Origin: Adhaeribacter soli
Lineage (GTDB): Bacteria; Bacteroidota; Bacteroidia; Cytophagales; Hymenobacteraceae
NCBI RefSeq assembly: GCF_008727925.1
Contig: NZ_VTWT01000004.1
Span: forward strand, 186,001-250,000
Length of the DNA stretch: 64,000 bases
Reading direction: 5' to 3'
The notes beneath the pieces are model-generated. The model saw only the letters and a program-made list of their open reading frames with translations. It was not told the DNA's origin and searched no databases. Made by a program: the position numbers and the translations under genes. Below are positions 1 through 8,673 of this stretch, piece by piece. The first letter of the stretch is position 1; each line of letters begins with the position of its first letter.

Positions 1-1617
1 CTGACCGTAAAAGGCGGAACCGGTGCGATTGTAGAGTATTTCGGCGAAGGTGCGAATAGCATGTCTTGTACCGGTAAAGCTACCATCTGTAACATGGGTG
101 CTGAAATTGGCGCTACTACTTCGGTATTCTCTTACGACCAGAAAATGAAAGATTACCTGGTAGGTACTGAACGCGCTGAAATTGCCATGCTGGCTGACCA
201 GGTTGCCGAGCACTTACGCGCCGACGACGAAGTTTATGCCAACCCGGCTGCTTACTACGATCAGTTAATCGAGATCGATCTTTCTACCTTAGAGCCGCAC
301 GTAAACGGACCGTTCACGCCGGATGCGGCATGGCCGATCTCTGAATTTGCAGCTGCCGTTCGTACCCACGAGTGGCCGGCTAAACTGGAAGTAGGTCTGA
401 TCGGATCCTGCACCAACTCTTCTTACGAAGACATTACCCGAGCAGCTTCCATTGCCAAACAGGCTATCGACAAAGGCTTGACCGTAAATGCGGAATTTAC
501 CGTTACGCCGGGTTCTGAGCTGGTACGTTACACCGTAGAGCGCGATGGTTTATTAGATACGTTTGCCGAAATGGGCGGCGTGGTATTAGCGAACGCTTGC
601 GGTCCGTGCATCGGCCAGTGGGCACGCCACACCGACGATCCGAAACGCAAAAACTCCATCATCACTTCCTTCAACCGGAACTTCGCCAAACGTAACGACG
701 GTAACCCGAACACCCACGCGTTCGTGGCTTCACCGGAAATCGTAACGGCTTTTGCCATTGCAGGCGACCTTACTTTCAACCCGCTTACCGATACCCTTAC
801 AAACAAAAATGGCGAAGCCGTAATGCTGGATGAGCCAATGGGTATTGAGATGCCGGTGAAAGGTTTTGCTGTAGAAGATGCCGGTTACGTAGGTCCGGCC
901 GTAGATGGCAGCCAGGTACAAGTAATAGTAGATCCGAATTCTGATCGTCTGCAGTTACTCGAAGGCTTCCAGCCTTGGAACGGCCAGGATCTGATGGGTC
1001 TTCGTCTGTTAATTAAGGCGCAGGGTAAGTGTACTACCGACCATATTTCCATGGCAGGCCCTTGGTTGAAATACCGCGGTCACCTGGATAATATTTCCAA
1101 TAACATGCTTATCGGCGCTGTCAATGCGTTCAACGGCGAAGTGAACAGCGTGAAAAACCAAATGGTAAGCGGCAACCCTTATGCCGAAGTTCCAAGCGTA
1201 GCCCGCACCTATAAAGCAGCCGGAATTGGTTCTATTGTAGTGGGCGACGAAAACTACGGCGAAGGTTCTTCCCGCGAGCACGCGGCCATGGAGCCTCGTT
1301 TCTTAGGCGTACGCGCGGTATTGGTAAAATCGTTTGCCCGTATCCACGAAACCAACCTGAAAAAGCAGGGTATGCTGGCCTTAACTTTCGCCAACAAGGA
1401 AGATTACGACCGCGTACAGGAAGACGACCTGATTGATATCATCGGCCTGACCAGCTTCACGCCGGGTGTTCCGCTGAAAGTTGTTTTACACCACAGCGAC
1501 GGTTCTTCCGATACCATCGATGTAAACCACACTTACAACGAAGGTCAGATTGCCTGGTTCAAAGCCGGTTCAGCCCTAAACCTGATCCGTTTACAAAGCC
1601 AGAGTGCTACTGCCTAA
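1..1617 (+). CDS. acn: Aconitate hydratase, 5'-truncated by the window edge
   Basis: Interconverts citrate and isocitrate in the TCA cycle; cytosolic [4Fe-4S] enzyme. The frame is open from base 1, so 538 C-terminal residues are present out of about 750-760 expected for a mitochondrial-type aconitase. Iron-sulfur cluster cysteines are seen in GSCTNSS (Cys ~137 of the fragment) and ACGPCIGQW (Cys ~200 and ~203). The C-terminal swivel domain carries [10 protein letters not shown], which in the family holds the catalytic serine. A strong hairpin terminator follows 20 bases after the stop, so the gene ends a transcript. Identity is very secure; the true start lies outside the window. Confidence 0.97.
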   Translation: MTVKGGTGAIVEYFGEGANSMSCTGKATICNMGAEIGATTSVFSYDQKMKDYLVGTERAEIAMLADQVAEHLRADDEVYANPAAYYDQLIEIDLSTLEPHVNGPFTPDAAWPISEFAAAVRTHEWPAKLEVGLIGSCTNSSYEDITRAASIAKQAIDKGLTVNAEFTVTPGSELVRYTVERDGLLDTFAEMGGVVLANACGPCIGQWARHTDDPKRKNSIITSFNRNFAKRNDGNPNTHAFVASPEIVTAFAIAGDLTFNPLTDTLTNKNGEAVMLDEPMGIEMPVKGFAVEDAGYVGPAVDGSQVQVIVDPNSDRLQLLEGFQPWNGQDLMGLRLLIKAQGKCTTDHISMAGPWLKYRGHLDNISNNMLIGAVNAFNGEVNSVKNQMVSGNPYAEVPSVARTYKAAGIGSIVVGDENYGEGSSREHAAMEPRFLGVRAVLVKSFARIHETNLKKQGMLALTFANKEDYDRVQEDDLIDIIGLTSFTPGVPLKVVLHHSDGSSDTIDVNHTYNEGQIAWFKAGSALNLIRLQSQSATA

Positions 1618-1637
1618 ATCGCTATTATTTTAAATTG

Positions 1638-1671
1638 AAAAAGCCCGGTTGCTAATGCAGCCGGGCTTTTT
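1638..1671 (+). terminator. Rho-independent terminator after aconitase
   Basis: Inverted repeat AAAAAGCCCGG / CCGGGCTTTTT with a short loop, followed by a T-rich stretch, 20 bases after the aconitase stop codon. Confidence 0.9.
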
Positions 1672-1725
1672 ATTTGAGGCAATTCTTAAATCTGGTTTAG
1701 TTAAATCGGGTATAAAAAATGCTAA

Positions 1726-1909
1726 GATTGCAGGCTGAAAAACTGCACTATCAGGCTTAATTCCAATTTTCATTGCCGTCTGCTTTAGCTGACGGTAGCA
1801 GAAAAGCCTGATTTTTGCAGCCAAACTTTTTGAAATGTTTGGCTGCAAAAATCAGGCTATTGTCATCTTCAAACAGCCTGCAATCCGTCAGCTAAAGCAG
1901 ACGGCAATG
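1726..1909. repeat. Composite nested inverted repeat between aconitase and the subtilisin gene
   Basis: This gene-free stretch holds two perfect nested inverted repeats: a 25-bp pair at 1771-1795 / 1885-1909 (CATTGCCGTCTGC...) and, inside it, a 22-bp pair at 1805-1826 / 1837-1858 with a 10-base loop. A third 12-bp pair (1726-1737 / 1874-1885) crosses the first. The whole could fold into a long cruciform or act as a transcription stop for the minus-strand peptidase gene. It looks like a MITE or REP cluster. No protein-coding potential was seen. Confidence 0.8.
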
Positions 1910-1944
1910 AAGAGGTAGCATGAAAGCTTTGTGTCCAAAATGAG

Positions 1945-4749
1945 TTATTTAATAACCTGAACTTTGGCAGTATAGGTACGGGCAGCATTACTGATTTTTA
2001 CAAAATACAAACCTGCCGGTAAGCCTGAAACATCAACATTTATTTTTCTATCGGCTTTTCCCTGCTTAACCGCTACTGTTTTGCCAACCGTATTCAGGAG
2101 CGTTAATTGGTACGCGCCGGTAAAATTTTCCTCCGGAAGATCGATCGTCAGGTTACGGGAAGCCGGGTTCGGGTAAACCTTGAACGGTAATTTGGCGAAG
2201 GCTGCTTTTTGCCCGGTAATAATTTTAATTCCTAAGGAATCGTAGCGGTTCTGGGCAGCCTGAGCACTTGCTTTCAGATCGTTGAAGCTGTCGCCGGCCA
2301 GGATGGCAAAAGCGACGGTAGCGCTGTCGCTTGGATTCAGATCAGGTAACTTACTGCCAATCAGGTGGGCTACATCGTTGCCGGAAGTTAAATTGCCGGC
2401 CATTTTACGGGCTACGCCGCCGGAAAGGGCCTGGTACTTTTCCGCATCCGTAAAACCATCGCTGATGTTAATGGTACCGGCCGGTGGAGTTCCGTTATCA
2501 AGGGCATAATAAGAAGGGGCGCCGGAAGTCAGGAGTTTTATGCCCGCAAATAAAGTATCCCGTTCAAAAATATAAACATAACCCATTTTTGTGGCAGAAT
2601 CCCACAACGCCACGTTCCGGATCGGGTCAAAAACATCCCAGTCGGCAAACAGGCCCGCGTATAGGTTTGTGAGGGTATCTGCCTTCGCGTTCCGGACTTT
2701 ATATTCCAGGATCACAAATTTATCGTTCGGGGCATTTTGCCAGGCATAGGCGTGGTAATCTATGGTCACACCAACGCTTGCGGCAGCAGTCGGATCATCC
2801 TGCATGCTGCCTTGCGCCTCCTGGTCGGCATACGGCGGGGTGTTTACGTAGCGGATGGCGTTGATCCGCTGAAAATTATTGTCCGGGGAGTTTGTTGCGT
2901 TCCGGATATTATCGGAAACCTTCGTAGGGGCGCTGCCAACCAAAAAACCGCCTTCCGAAAGCAGGTTCACTTTCTTGTACCGCACACTGGCGCCCTGTTC
3001 CGGGCTCATGTTCTGGAAACCGATATTGCCTTTGCTGGTAACTGTAACCGCTAATTTGTTGATATCTATGGTCAGGTAATCCGGATTGATTTGCAGTTCA
3101 TAATACTGGTAATCGGTATAGCTGCCGTCGGAAAAACTAAAGCGAAGGATAAGTTTCTGGTTTAGCGGGGCATTGGGGTGAATGTGCACCTGGAAAGGTG
3201 TATTGTTGGAAATGGTACCCAGAGTTGCCATGGGGCCGGCGGCGAACGTATTCTGCACCACAGTCACATTCGGGGAAGGAGAGGAAAGCGTAACGGTAAG
3301 ATTCGTTAACGGATCCAGGAAGTTTTTAAAATCAGCAAGAATATCTAAGGTATCGCCCGGGAAAATTTTATCTGCGGCCTGCAGGTTTAAATTGGTAAAC
3401 CGTACCGATTTTACATTGGCAGCAGAAAGCGCTTTGGCCACATCCAGAATTCCGGAACCCAGCATTTCGGTGTAATTCGCATTGCCGGCCACGCTGTAAA
3501 TTCCTGCATCGGCCGTAACCCGAAGGCGTTCGGCAATCTGAAGGGCATTGTATTGCGGGAATTTCTTTTTCACTAAAGCAGCAGCTCCGGCCACCATCGG
3601 GCAGGCAAAAGAAGAGCCGCCCACCACCGTGTAGGCGCTGTCGTGCACGTTGGCGGTAGTCCGGATGTTTAAGCCCGGAGCGGAAATATCTACCAGGTGG
3701 CTGAAAGTAGCATTCGTGGCTTTTACGTTCAGGTTGTTTAAACCGGCCACGGAAAGCACGTTGCTGTAAGAAGCCGGATAGAAATTAAGTTTGGCGTTGG
3801 TATTTCCGGCGGCAGCCACCACCACCGCATTCCGGTTTATGGCTGCATAATTAATAATGTCCTGCTCATAGAAAGAGAACGGCGCCCAGCCACCCCACGA
3901 CAAATTGATCACGTCGCAATTATGGTCGGCCGCGTACACGATGCCTTCGTAACCGGCAAAAGAAAAGGGGTTGCTGCTGCTTGTATAAATTTTTATGGGC
4001 AGGAACTTGCTGTTAAAGCCTACCCCGGCCACGCCCCTGCCATTATGGGTAGAAGCGGCGGCCACCCCGGTCACGTTTATGCCGTGGCCCTGAAGAAAAG
4101 GCGTAGCATCGTTGTCTTCATCGGCAATATCCCAGCCCCGGAAATTATCCACGTAGCCATCGTTGTCGTTATCGAGACCATCGATCGGATCGGCATAATT
4201 ATATTTCAGGTTCGTGCGGAGGTCTTTATGCGTGTACCGGATGCCGGTATCCAGAATGCCGATCACAATAGAAGTATCGCCTTTTTCAAAGTCCCAGCCC
4301 CGGTATGCTTTAATATTTTTTAAGTGATACTGGGTTGTTGTGGCCATCGAATCGGCCATTGGGTCGTTGGGCTGGTAAAGGAGCGGGTAAAAGCGTAACG
4401 GTTCGGCATATTCCACTACGCCGGTGGCCAGGATCGCCTGCCGGGCTTTATCCAGAGAAACCGTATTGTTTAAATTTAGCTGGTAGATCAGTGAAATGTC
4501 AACCGCATCGGCTTTGCCTTCAGGTAAAAATCCTTTTGGGTATTTCCGCACCAGACCGGTAGCCTGTAAGGTTGCCAGTGTTTCCTGCAGCTTCCGGAGG
4601 TTTATGCCATCGCTGGTAATGTTGCGTTTGTACTCGGGTTTAAGTTTAAATACCAGTTTTCCGGGGATATTCCGGGCTTCCTGGGCGTTGGCGGGAAGAA
4701 GGCCGAAAGTGGTGATAATGAGACAAAGAAAGGAGTAGAAATACCGCAT
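1945..4749 (-). CDS. Secreted S8 subtilisin-like protease with T9SS sorting domain
   Basis: A secreted serine endopeptidase of 934 residues. A signal peptide (about residues 1-22, ending PANAQ) is followed by an inhibitor-like pro-region to about 150 and the S8 domain. The catalytic triad is visible as GILDTGIR (Asp167), GHGINVTG (His222) and GGSSFACPMVAG (Ser380). A D/N-rich stretch around 189-202 (DGLDNDNDGYVD) suggests calcium binding. After the catalytic domain come about 450 residues of beta-rich sequence, then a C-terminal type A sorting domain (VYPNPASRNLTI ... GLYFVKI) that directs export by the type IX system. HGINVTG departs from the usual HGTHVAG. It is transcribed alone, convergent with aconitase. 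The substrate is unknown. Confidence 0.93.
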   Translation of the reverse strand: MRYFYSFLCLIITTFGLLPANAQEARNIPGKLVFKLKPEYKRNITSDGINLRKLQETLATLQATGLVRKYPKGFLPEGKADAVDISLIYQLNLNNTVSLDKARQAILATGVVEYAEPLRFYPLLYQPNDPMADSMATTTQYHLKNIKAYRGWDFEKGDTSIVIGILDTGIRYTHKDLRTNLKYNYADPIDGLDNDNDGYVDNFRGWDIADEDNDATPFLQGHGINVTGVAAASTHNGRGVAGVGFNSKFLPIKIYTSSSNPFSFAGYEGIVYAADHNCDVINLSWGGWAPFSFYEQDIINYAAINRNAVVVAAAGNTNAKLNFYPASYSNVLSVAGLNNLNVKATNATFSHLVDISAPGLNIRTTANVHDSAYTVVGGSSFACPMVAGAAALVKKKFPQYNALQIAERLRVTADAGIYSVAGNANYTEMLGSGILDVAKALSAANVKSVRFTNLNLQAADKIFPGDTLDILADFKNFLDPLTNLTVTLSSPSPNVTVVQNTFAAGPMATLGTISNNTPFQVHIHPNAPLNQKLILRFSFSDGSYTDYQYYELQINPDYLTIDINKLAVTVTSKGNIGFQNMSPEQGASVRYKKVNLLSEGGFLVGSAPTKVSDNIRNATNSPDNNFQRINAIRYVNTPPYADQEAQGSMQDDPTAAASVGVTIDYHAYAWQNAPNDKFVILEYKVRNAKADTLTNLYAGLFADWDVFDPIRNVALWDSATKMGYVYIFERDTLFAGIKLLTSGAPSYYALDNGTPPAGTINISDGFTDAEKYQALSGGVARKMAGNLTSGNDVAHLIGSKLPDLNPSDSATVAFAILAGDSFNDLKASAQAAQNRYDSLGIKIITGQKAAFAKLPFKVYPNPASRNLTIDLPEENFTGAYQLTLLNTVGKTVAVKQGKADRKINVDVSGLPAGLYFVKISNAARTYTAKVQVIK

Positions 4750-4934
4750 AGAGGCAAAGTTTTATAAATAATCTTAGCTTTGATGAAATTTTAGTGAATA
4801 TATAGGTAAATTGTAAATTTCTAATAAAACTGGTAGGTTAAATACTTATCAGCTAAATTTAGGTTTCAAAATACGGAGCCGGAACTTACGAATTTCATTT
4901 CTAAAAATAACAAAACTATTTTATTATTAATACT

Positions 4935-6602
4935 ATGAATAATCTGAAAGAAAAACACCAGGCATCGTTGGATGCTGCTATAAAAGCGCTGCACGAACGT
5001 ACGTTCTATTCCATTTTCCCGGAAAACCCGTCGCCGGAGATCTACGGCGAAAATGCCGACAAAGAAGGCCGCGAAAAATACAAAAACACCCTGAATAAGA
5101 ATTTTGCCGAACTGCTGCAGGAAAGCCCGGAAAACTGGGTAGGGCAGGAGGAATCGCCGTACACCCAGGAAAAGCTGGGCGTGAAATATCCGTTCTTTTC
5201 CCCTGAAACGCTGATTAATCGTGCGGAAGCTGCTTTTCACCAGTGGCGGAAAGTTTCCCCTTCCGACCGGGCTGCCCTGCTGGTAGAATCGCTGGAGCGT
5301 TTGCGGAGCCGGTTCTTCGAGATCGGTTACGCCACCATGCACACCACTGGCCAGGCATTTATGATGTCGTTCCAGGCCTCCGGTCCGCACGCTGCCGACC
5401 GCGCGTTAGAGGCCGTTGCCACCGGCCTGGAAGAACAAACCCGCTATCCGGAGCAGGCCAGCTGGGAAAAACCGATGGGCAAATACAGCCTTCGCCTGAA
5501 TAAAACCTGGAAAGCTGTGCCGAAAGGAATTGCCCTGGTAATTGGCTGCTCCACTTTCCCGACTTGGAACACCGTGCCGGGCATGTATGCCAGTCTGGTT
5601 ACCGGTAACCCGGTTATCGTGAAACCGCACCCGAAAGCTGTATTGCCAATTGCCATTATTGTTGCCGAAGTGCAGAAAGTGCTGCAGGAAAACGGCCTGG
5701 ATCCGAACATCTGCCAGTTAGCCGTAGATGCCGACGACCGCCTGATCGCCAAAGAATTAGCCGAAAACCCGAAAGTAAAAGTGATCGACTATACCGGCGG
5801 TACCGAATTTGGTAACTACCTGGAAAACCTGCCGGGTAAGATCGTATTCACCGAAAAAGCCGGGGTAAACTCCATTATCCTCGATTCGATGAACGACCTG
5901 GATAAAGTGGCGCAAAACCTGGCTTTCTCTTTAACCCTGTATTCGGGCCAGATGTGTACCGCGCCGCAAAACTTCTTTATCCCGGAAACCGGCGTAAATG
6001 TGAACGGCGAAATAGTGCCTTACGAAACGGTAGCTCAGAAACTTGCCGATGCGGTAACTGCTTTGGTAAATAACCCGAAAGCCGGTCCGCACGTGTTGGG
6101 CGCCATTCAGAACCCGCTTACCGAAAACCGCGTGAAAGACATGGCTTCCATTAAAGGCCGGAGCGTGCTGGATTCCTGCCAGGTACAAAACCCGATGTTC
6201 CACGAAGCTCGTACCTGTTCGCCGGTAATCTATGAAGTAAATGCTACCGACAAAGAAGTGTACAGCAAAGAGCTTTTCGGCCCGATCGCTTTATTAATTA
6301 AAACCCGGAATACCGACGAAAGCATTGAACTGGCGAAAGAAATGGCTATGGAGCACGGCGCAATTTCCTGTGGCGCTTACACCACCGATCCGGAAACGAA
6401 GGAAAGAATCATGGACGAAATGAGTCTGGCCGGCACCCCGGTAAGCTTCAACCTGACCGGCGGCATTTACGTGAACCAGAATGCCGGTTTCTCCGACTTC
6501 CACGTAACCGGCGGCAACCCGGCCGGAAACGCCTCCATCACCAACCCGGAGTTTTTAATTAAACGCTTTACCTGGGTAGGTTTCCGCGAGCCGGTTGCTT
6601 AA
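4935..6602 (+). CDS. paaN: PaaN-type aldehyde dehydrogenase (phenylacetate degradation family)
   Basis: NAD(P)-dependent aldehyde dehydrogenase of 555 residues, matching in length and sequence the single-domain PaaN form associated with phenylacetate breakdown. The N-terminal about 100 residues are family-specific. The Rossmann part includes PKGIALVIGCSTFPTWNT, and the nucleophile is Cys341 in YSGQMCTAPQ. The start ATG follows an AT-rich leader. No paaABCDE or other ring-cleavage genes lie next to it, so its role here may be a more general aldehyde oxidation; this is inference. Family assignment is firm, physiological substrate is not. Confidence 0.88.
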   Translation: MNNLKEKHQASLDAAIKALHERTFYSIFPENPSPEIYGENADKEGREKYKNTLNKNFAELLQESPENWVGQEESPYTQEKLGVKYPFFSPETLINRAEAAFHQWRKVSPSDRAALLVESLERLRSRFFEIGYATMHTTGQAFMMSFQASGPHAADRALEAVATGLEEQTRYPEQASWEKPMGKYSLRLNKTWKAVPKGIALVIGCSTFPTWNTVPGMYASLVTGNPVIVKPHPKAVLPIAIIVAEVQKVLQENGLDPNICQLAVDADDRLIAKELAENPKVKVIDYTGGTEFGNYLENLPGKIVFTEKAGVNSIILDSMNDLDKVAQNLAFSLTLYSGQMCTAPQNFFIPETGVNVNGEIVPYETVAQKLADAVTALVNNPKAGPHVLGAIQNPLTENRVKDMASIKGRSVLDSCQVQNPMFHEARTCSPVIYEVNATDKEVYSKELFGPIALLIKTRNTDESIELAKEMAMEHGAISCGAYTTDPETKERIMDEMSLAGTPVSFNLTGGIYVNQNAGFSDFHVTGGNPAGNASITNPEFLIKRFTWVGFREPVA

Positions 6603-6879
6603 TTTTAGAATTGCTGATTGTTAATTGTTAATTGTTGATTGGTAATTTCTGAAATTTGTAATTTCTGATTGGTAATTGATGATAGGTAATTGATGATGGA
6701 AGATATCTGAAAGCTATCTCAAAACTAACTGTCATCCTGAGCGCCAGCGAAGGACCTCGTTGGCGCTCAGCACTAAGCCAGATTTAAGGGGTGTACCAAG
6801 AGCTGACGAGTTGTTACGTTATCGCTCAACATGACAGCCATTTATAAGTTTGTACCAACTCAAAACAGTATCATATTAA
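6603..6879. repeat. Spacer with AT-rich short repeats and a GTCAT...ATGAC MITE-like repeat
   Basis: First about 100 bases consist of degenerate repeats of TTGTTAATTG / GATTGGTAATT. At 6729-6837 lies a repeat bounded by imperfect terminal inverted repeats (CTGTCATCCTGAGC ... GCTCAACATGACAG, 12 of 14 matching). No open frame. Confidence 0.6.
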
Positions 6880-6917
6880 TAGAAAAACCTGCCGCTCAAG
6901 AACGGCAGGTTTTTCTA
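6880..6917. terminator. Bidirectional terminator between paaN and the small coiled-coil gene
   Basis: Perfect 15-bp stem TAGAAAAACCTGCCG / CGGCAGGTTTTTCTA with an 8-base loop; A and T runs on both sides suit termination on either strand between two convergent genes. Confidence 0.85.
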
Positions 6918-6959
6918 TTATAAATCAATTAACAATCAGCAATCAACAATTAAACAATT

Positions 6960-7271
6960 CTACATTTTTCCGCCGGCAATCAGGCCACGTAAATCTTCGC
7001 CCAGGTTTTCGATGTTCTTTTTAATTTCGTCCCAGGCCGATTGGCTTTTTTGTTCCGGGGAGCTCATTTTTTCGGCAATCTTAGCGCGTTTGGCTTCCAG
7101 GGCAGCAATGTGTTCGTGGTAGGTATGGTTGGAATCGGCTGTGGTAGCATTGGCGCGGGCTTGCAGGGTTTTGATCTTATTGTCGAGTTCTTCCAGGCTT
7201 TTCCTGATCTCTGCCTCCGTTAAATTCTCGGGAGCGCGCATGTTTTCCGGTTTTAAGTTATACGTGTCCAT
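6960..7271 (-). CDS. Small charged coiled-coil protein, unknown function
   Basis: 103 residues, no signal peptide or membrane segment, rich in Lys/Glu. From about residue 17 to 75 heptad-like patterns (IRKSLEELDNKIKTLQ ... HIAALEAKRAKIAEKM) predict a helical hairpin or coiled coil. Next comes DEIKKNIENLGEDLRGLI, which could be amphipathic. I do not recognise the family. It is monocistronic and its start lies just downstream of a large palindrome (7287-7328), which may be its operator. Start ATG at 7271 is the first in frame after that palindrome. Confidence 0.7.
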   Translation of the reverse strand: MDTYNLKPENMRAPENLTEAEIRKSLEELDNKIKTLQARANATTADSNHTYHEHIAALEAKRAKIAEKMSSPEQKSQSAWDEIKKNIENLGEDLRGLIAGGKM

Positions 7272-7286
7272 GGTTTGTTTGCTTTT

Positions 7287-7328
7287 AGGTTTTGCGCCGA
7301 AAACGGTACCGTTTTCGGCTTAAAACCT
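7287..7328. promoter_or_regulatory. Palindromic operator-like site upstream of the small coiled-coil gene
   Basis: A 24-base perfect palindrome centred on GGTACC (7296-7319; GCCGAAAACGG/CCGTTTTCGGC arms), with further outer arms AGGTTTT / AAAACCT at 7287-7293 and 7322-7328. It sits 16-57 bases upstream of the start at 7271. The rest of the 7272-7635 gap shows no gene. Confidence 0.5.
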
Positions 7329-7635
7329 AATACTGCCTTTAGGCTTAAAAGGATATAGTTACGCTTCGGGTTTCAGGTTTACTTCCCCACATTGTTTTTT
7401 TAAGGTTGTACAAGTGCCAGCGGATTCAGACTTTATTTCAATGGTCTGGTGGCTTGTGCAATGGATTATTCCTTTGAAAAGAAGTAATTTGGTTTGAAAT
7501 ACAGGGGGAGAACCCCTACATTTGTTTTCTGAAAAGGGCAGTTGCGACTTCTATATTTTCCGGATTTTGGGAGGTATAAATGATTGGATGAGTTTCCTTT
7601 TTAAAGATAGAAACAGGAATTTGTGACGGAAAAAG

Positions 7636-8091
7636 ATGGGAGAAACAACCAAACCGCTTAATTTAATTTTACTGGTAGACGACGACGATGTTACCAATCT
7701 GGTGAATTCCCGTTTGCTTACCAACATGAAAGTTGCCAATGAGATAAAAGCTGTCCGGAATGGCAAAGAGGCGCTGGAGTTTTTAAAAGAAGCCTGCAGC
7801 GAAAATCCGAAACCTGGTTTTGTTTGCCCGGATCTGATCTTTCTGGATATTAAAATGCCGGTTATGGACGGCTTTACTTTTCTGGAAAAATATGCGGAAG
7901 AAGGGTTCGACAGACTCGACCATGTAATAATTCTAATGCTTACTTCTTCGGCCAGCTTTTACGATCTGGAAAAGCTCAAGAACTATACGAAAGTGAAAAA
8001 GCACCTTTCCAAAGCGCTTTCCGAAGCCGATGTAAGGGAAATTCTGAAAAACTATTTTGCTCATAAACAAAACAAAAAACCACAGGCTTAA
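7636..8091 (+). CDS. Single-domain response regulator (CheY-like receiver)
   Basis: 151 residues comprising only a receiver domain. The acidic pocket is VDDDD at about 15-19, the phospho-acceptor is Asp71 in FLDIKMPVMDG, the switch Thr is in MLTSSAS, and the conserved Lys is in LSKALSEADV, where the usual KP is KA. No output domain, so it should act by protein-protein contact or as a phosphorelay intermediate. It stands alone, 580 bases away from and pointing away from the stressosome operon whose last gene encodes a histidine kinase without an adjacent regulator; a partnership is possible but unproven. A terminator overlaps its stop codon. Confidence 0.92.
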   Translation: MGETTKPLNLILLVDDDDVTNLVNSRLLTNMKVANEIKAVRNGKEALEFLKEACSENPKPGFVCPDLIFLDIKMPVMDGFTFLEKYAEEGFDRLDHVIILMLTSSASFYDLEKLKNYTKVKKHLSKALSEADVREILKNYFAHKQNKKPQA

Positions 8092-8103
8092 CTGTGGTTT
8101 TTT
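8074..8103 (+). terminator. Terminator overlapping the receiver gene stop
   Basis: AAAAAACCACAG / CTGTGGTTTTTT 12-bp stem, loop of 6 containing the TAA stop. Confidence 0.9.
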
Positions 8104-8417
8104 GTTTTACCGGCTATCTAATTCTTCTGAAAAGTTGGTTGGAAATAACTGCCTCTCTGCTTTAGTCCCCAAGCTGTTTGGAGTCTTCCAGAGGATGACT
8201 TCAAACTATGAATGAAAAACAGGGTCTCCGACCCGGCTCTTCAGGTATAAAAGTTGATTGATTGGCAATCGGCTTTCACCTGCTCCCTTTAATTCAGCTG
8301 CCGTTTTTCATAGCTAACAGGAAGTCAGAGACTTCCCATTTCATTTTGAATTTGAAGTCGACCTGCGGAAGACTCCAAATAGCATACCATAGCCGTTAAG
8401 CTAAGCTAATTTATTGG

Positions 8418-8583
8418 GTCATCCCGAACACAAGTGAGCGCGAGGAAGCGCGAAACTTGCGAGCGGAGCTCTGAGGGAACTTATGCAGCCGCATATTTAA
8501 AATTAAACGGTAAGACAAATCGTGCTACGCTCGCTTTGTCATAGAGGTATGTATAGGTTTCCTCGGCGTTGCTCGGAATGACC
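8418..8583 (+). repeat. Dispersed MITE-like repeat (copy 1)
   Basis: Begins GTCATCCCGA and ends GGAATGACC. The inner 85 bases (for example GTAAGACAAATC and GCTACGCTCGCTTTGTCATAG) recur in reverse orientation at 45219-45370 with only scattered differences. The remainder of the 8104-8673 gap has no gene. Confidence 0.75.
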
Positions 8584-8673
8584 AGCTTTTCTTCTTAGCT
8601 TGACGGCTATAGTGTTTTCACCAACAACCATGCTTCAGCCTGCTTTTACCCGACAAATAAAACTTTATCTGCT

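Noticed and set aside
1630-1848. 72-codon minus-strand frame after aconitase
   Set aside because: Covers the terminator and inverted repeats; no protein character.
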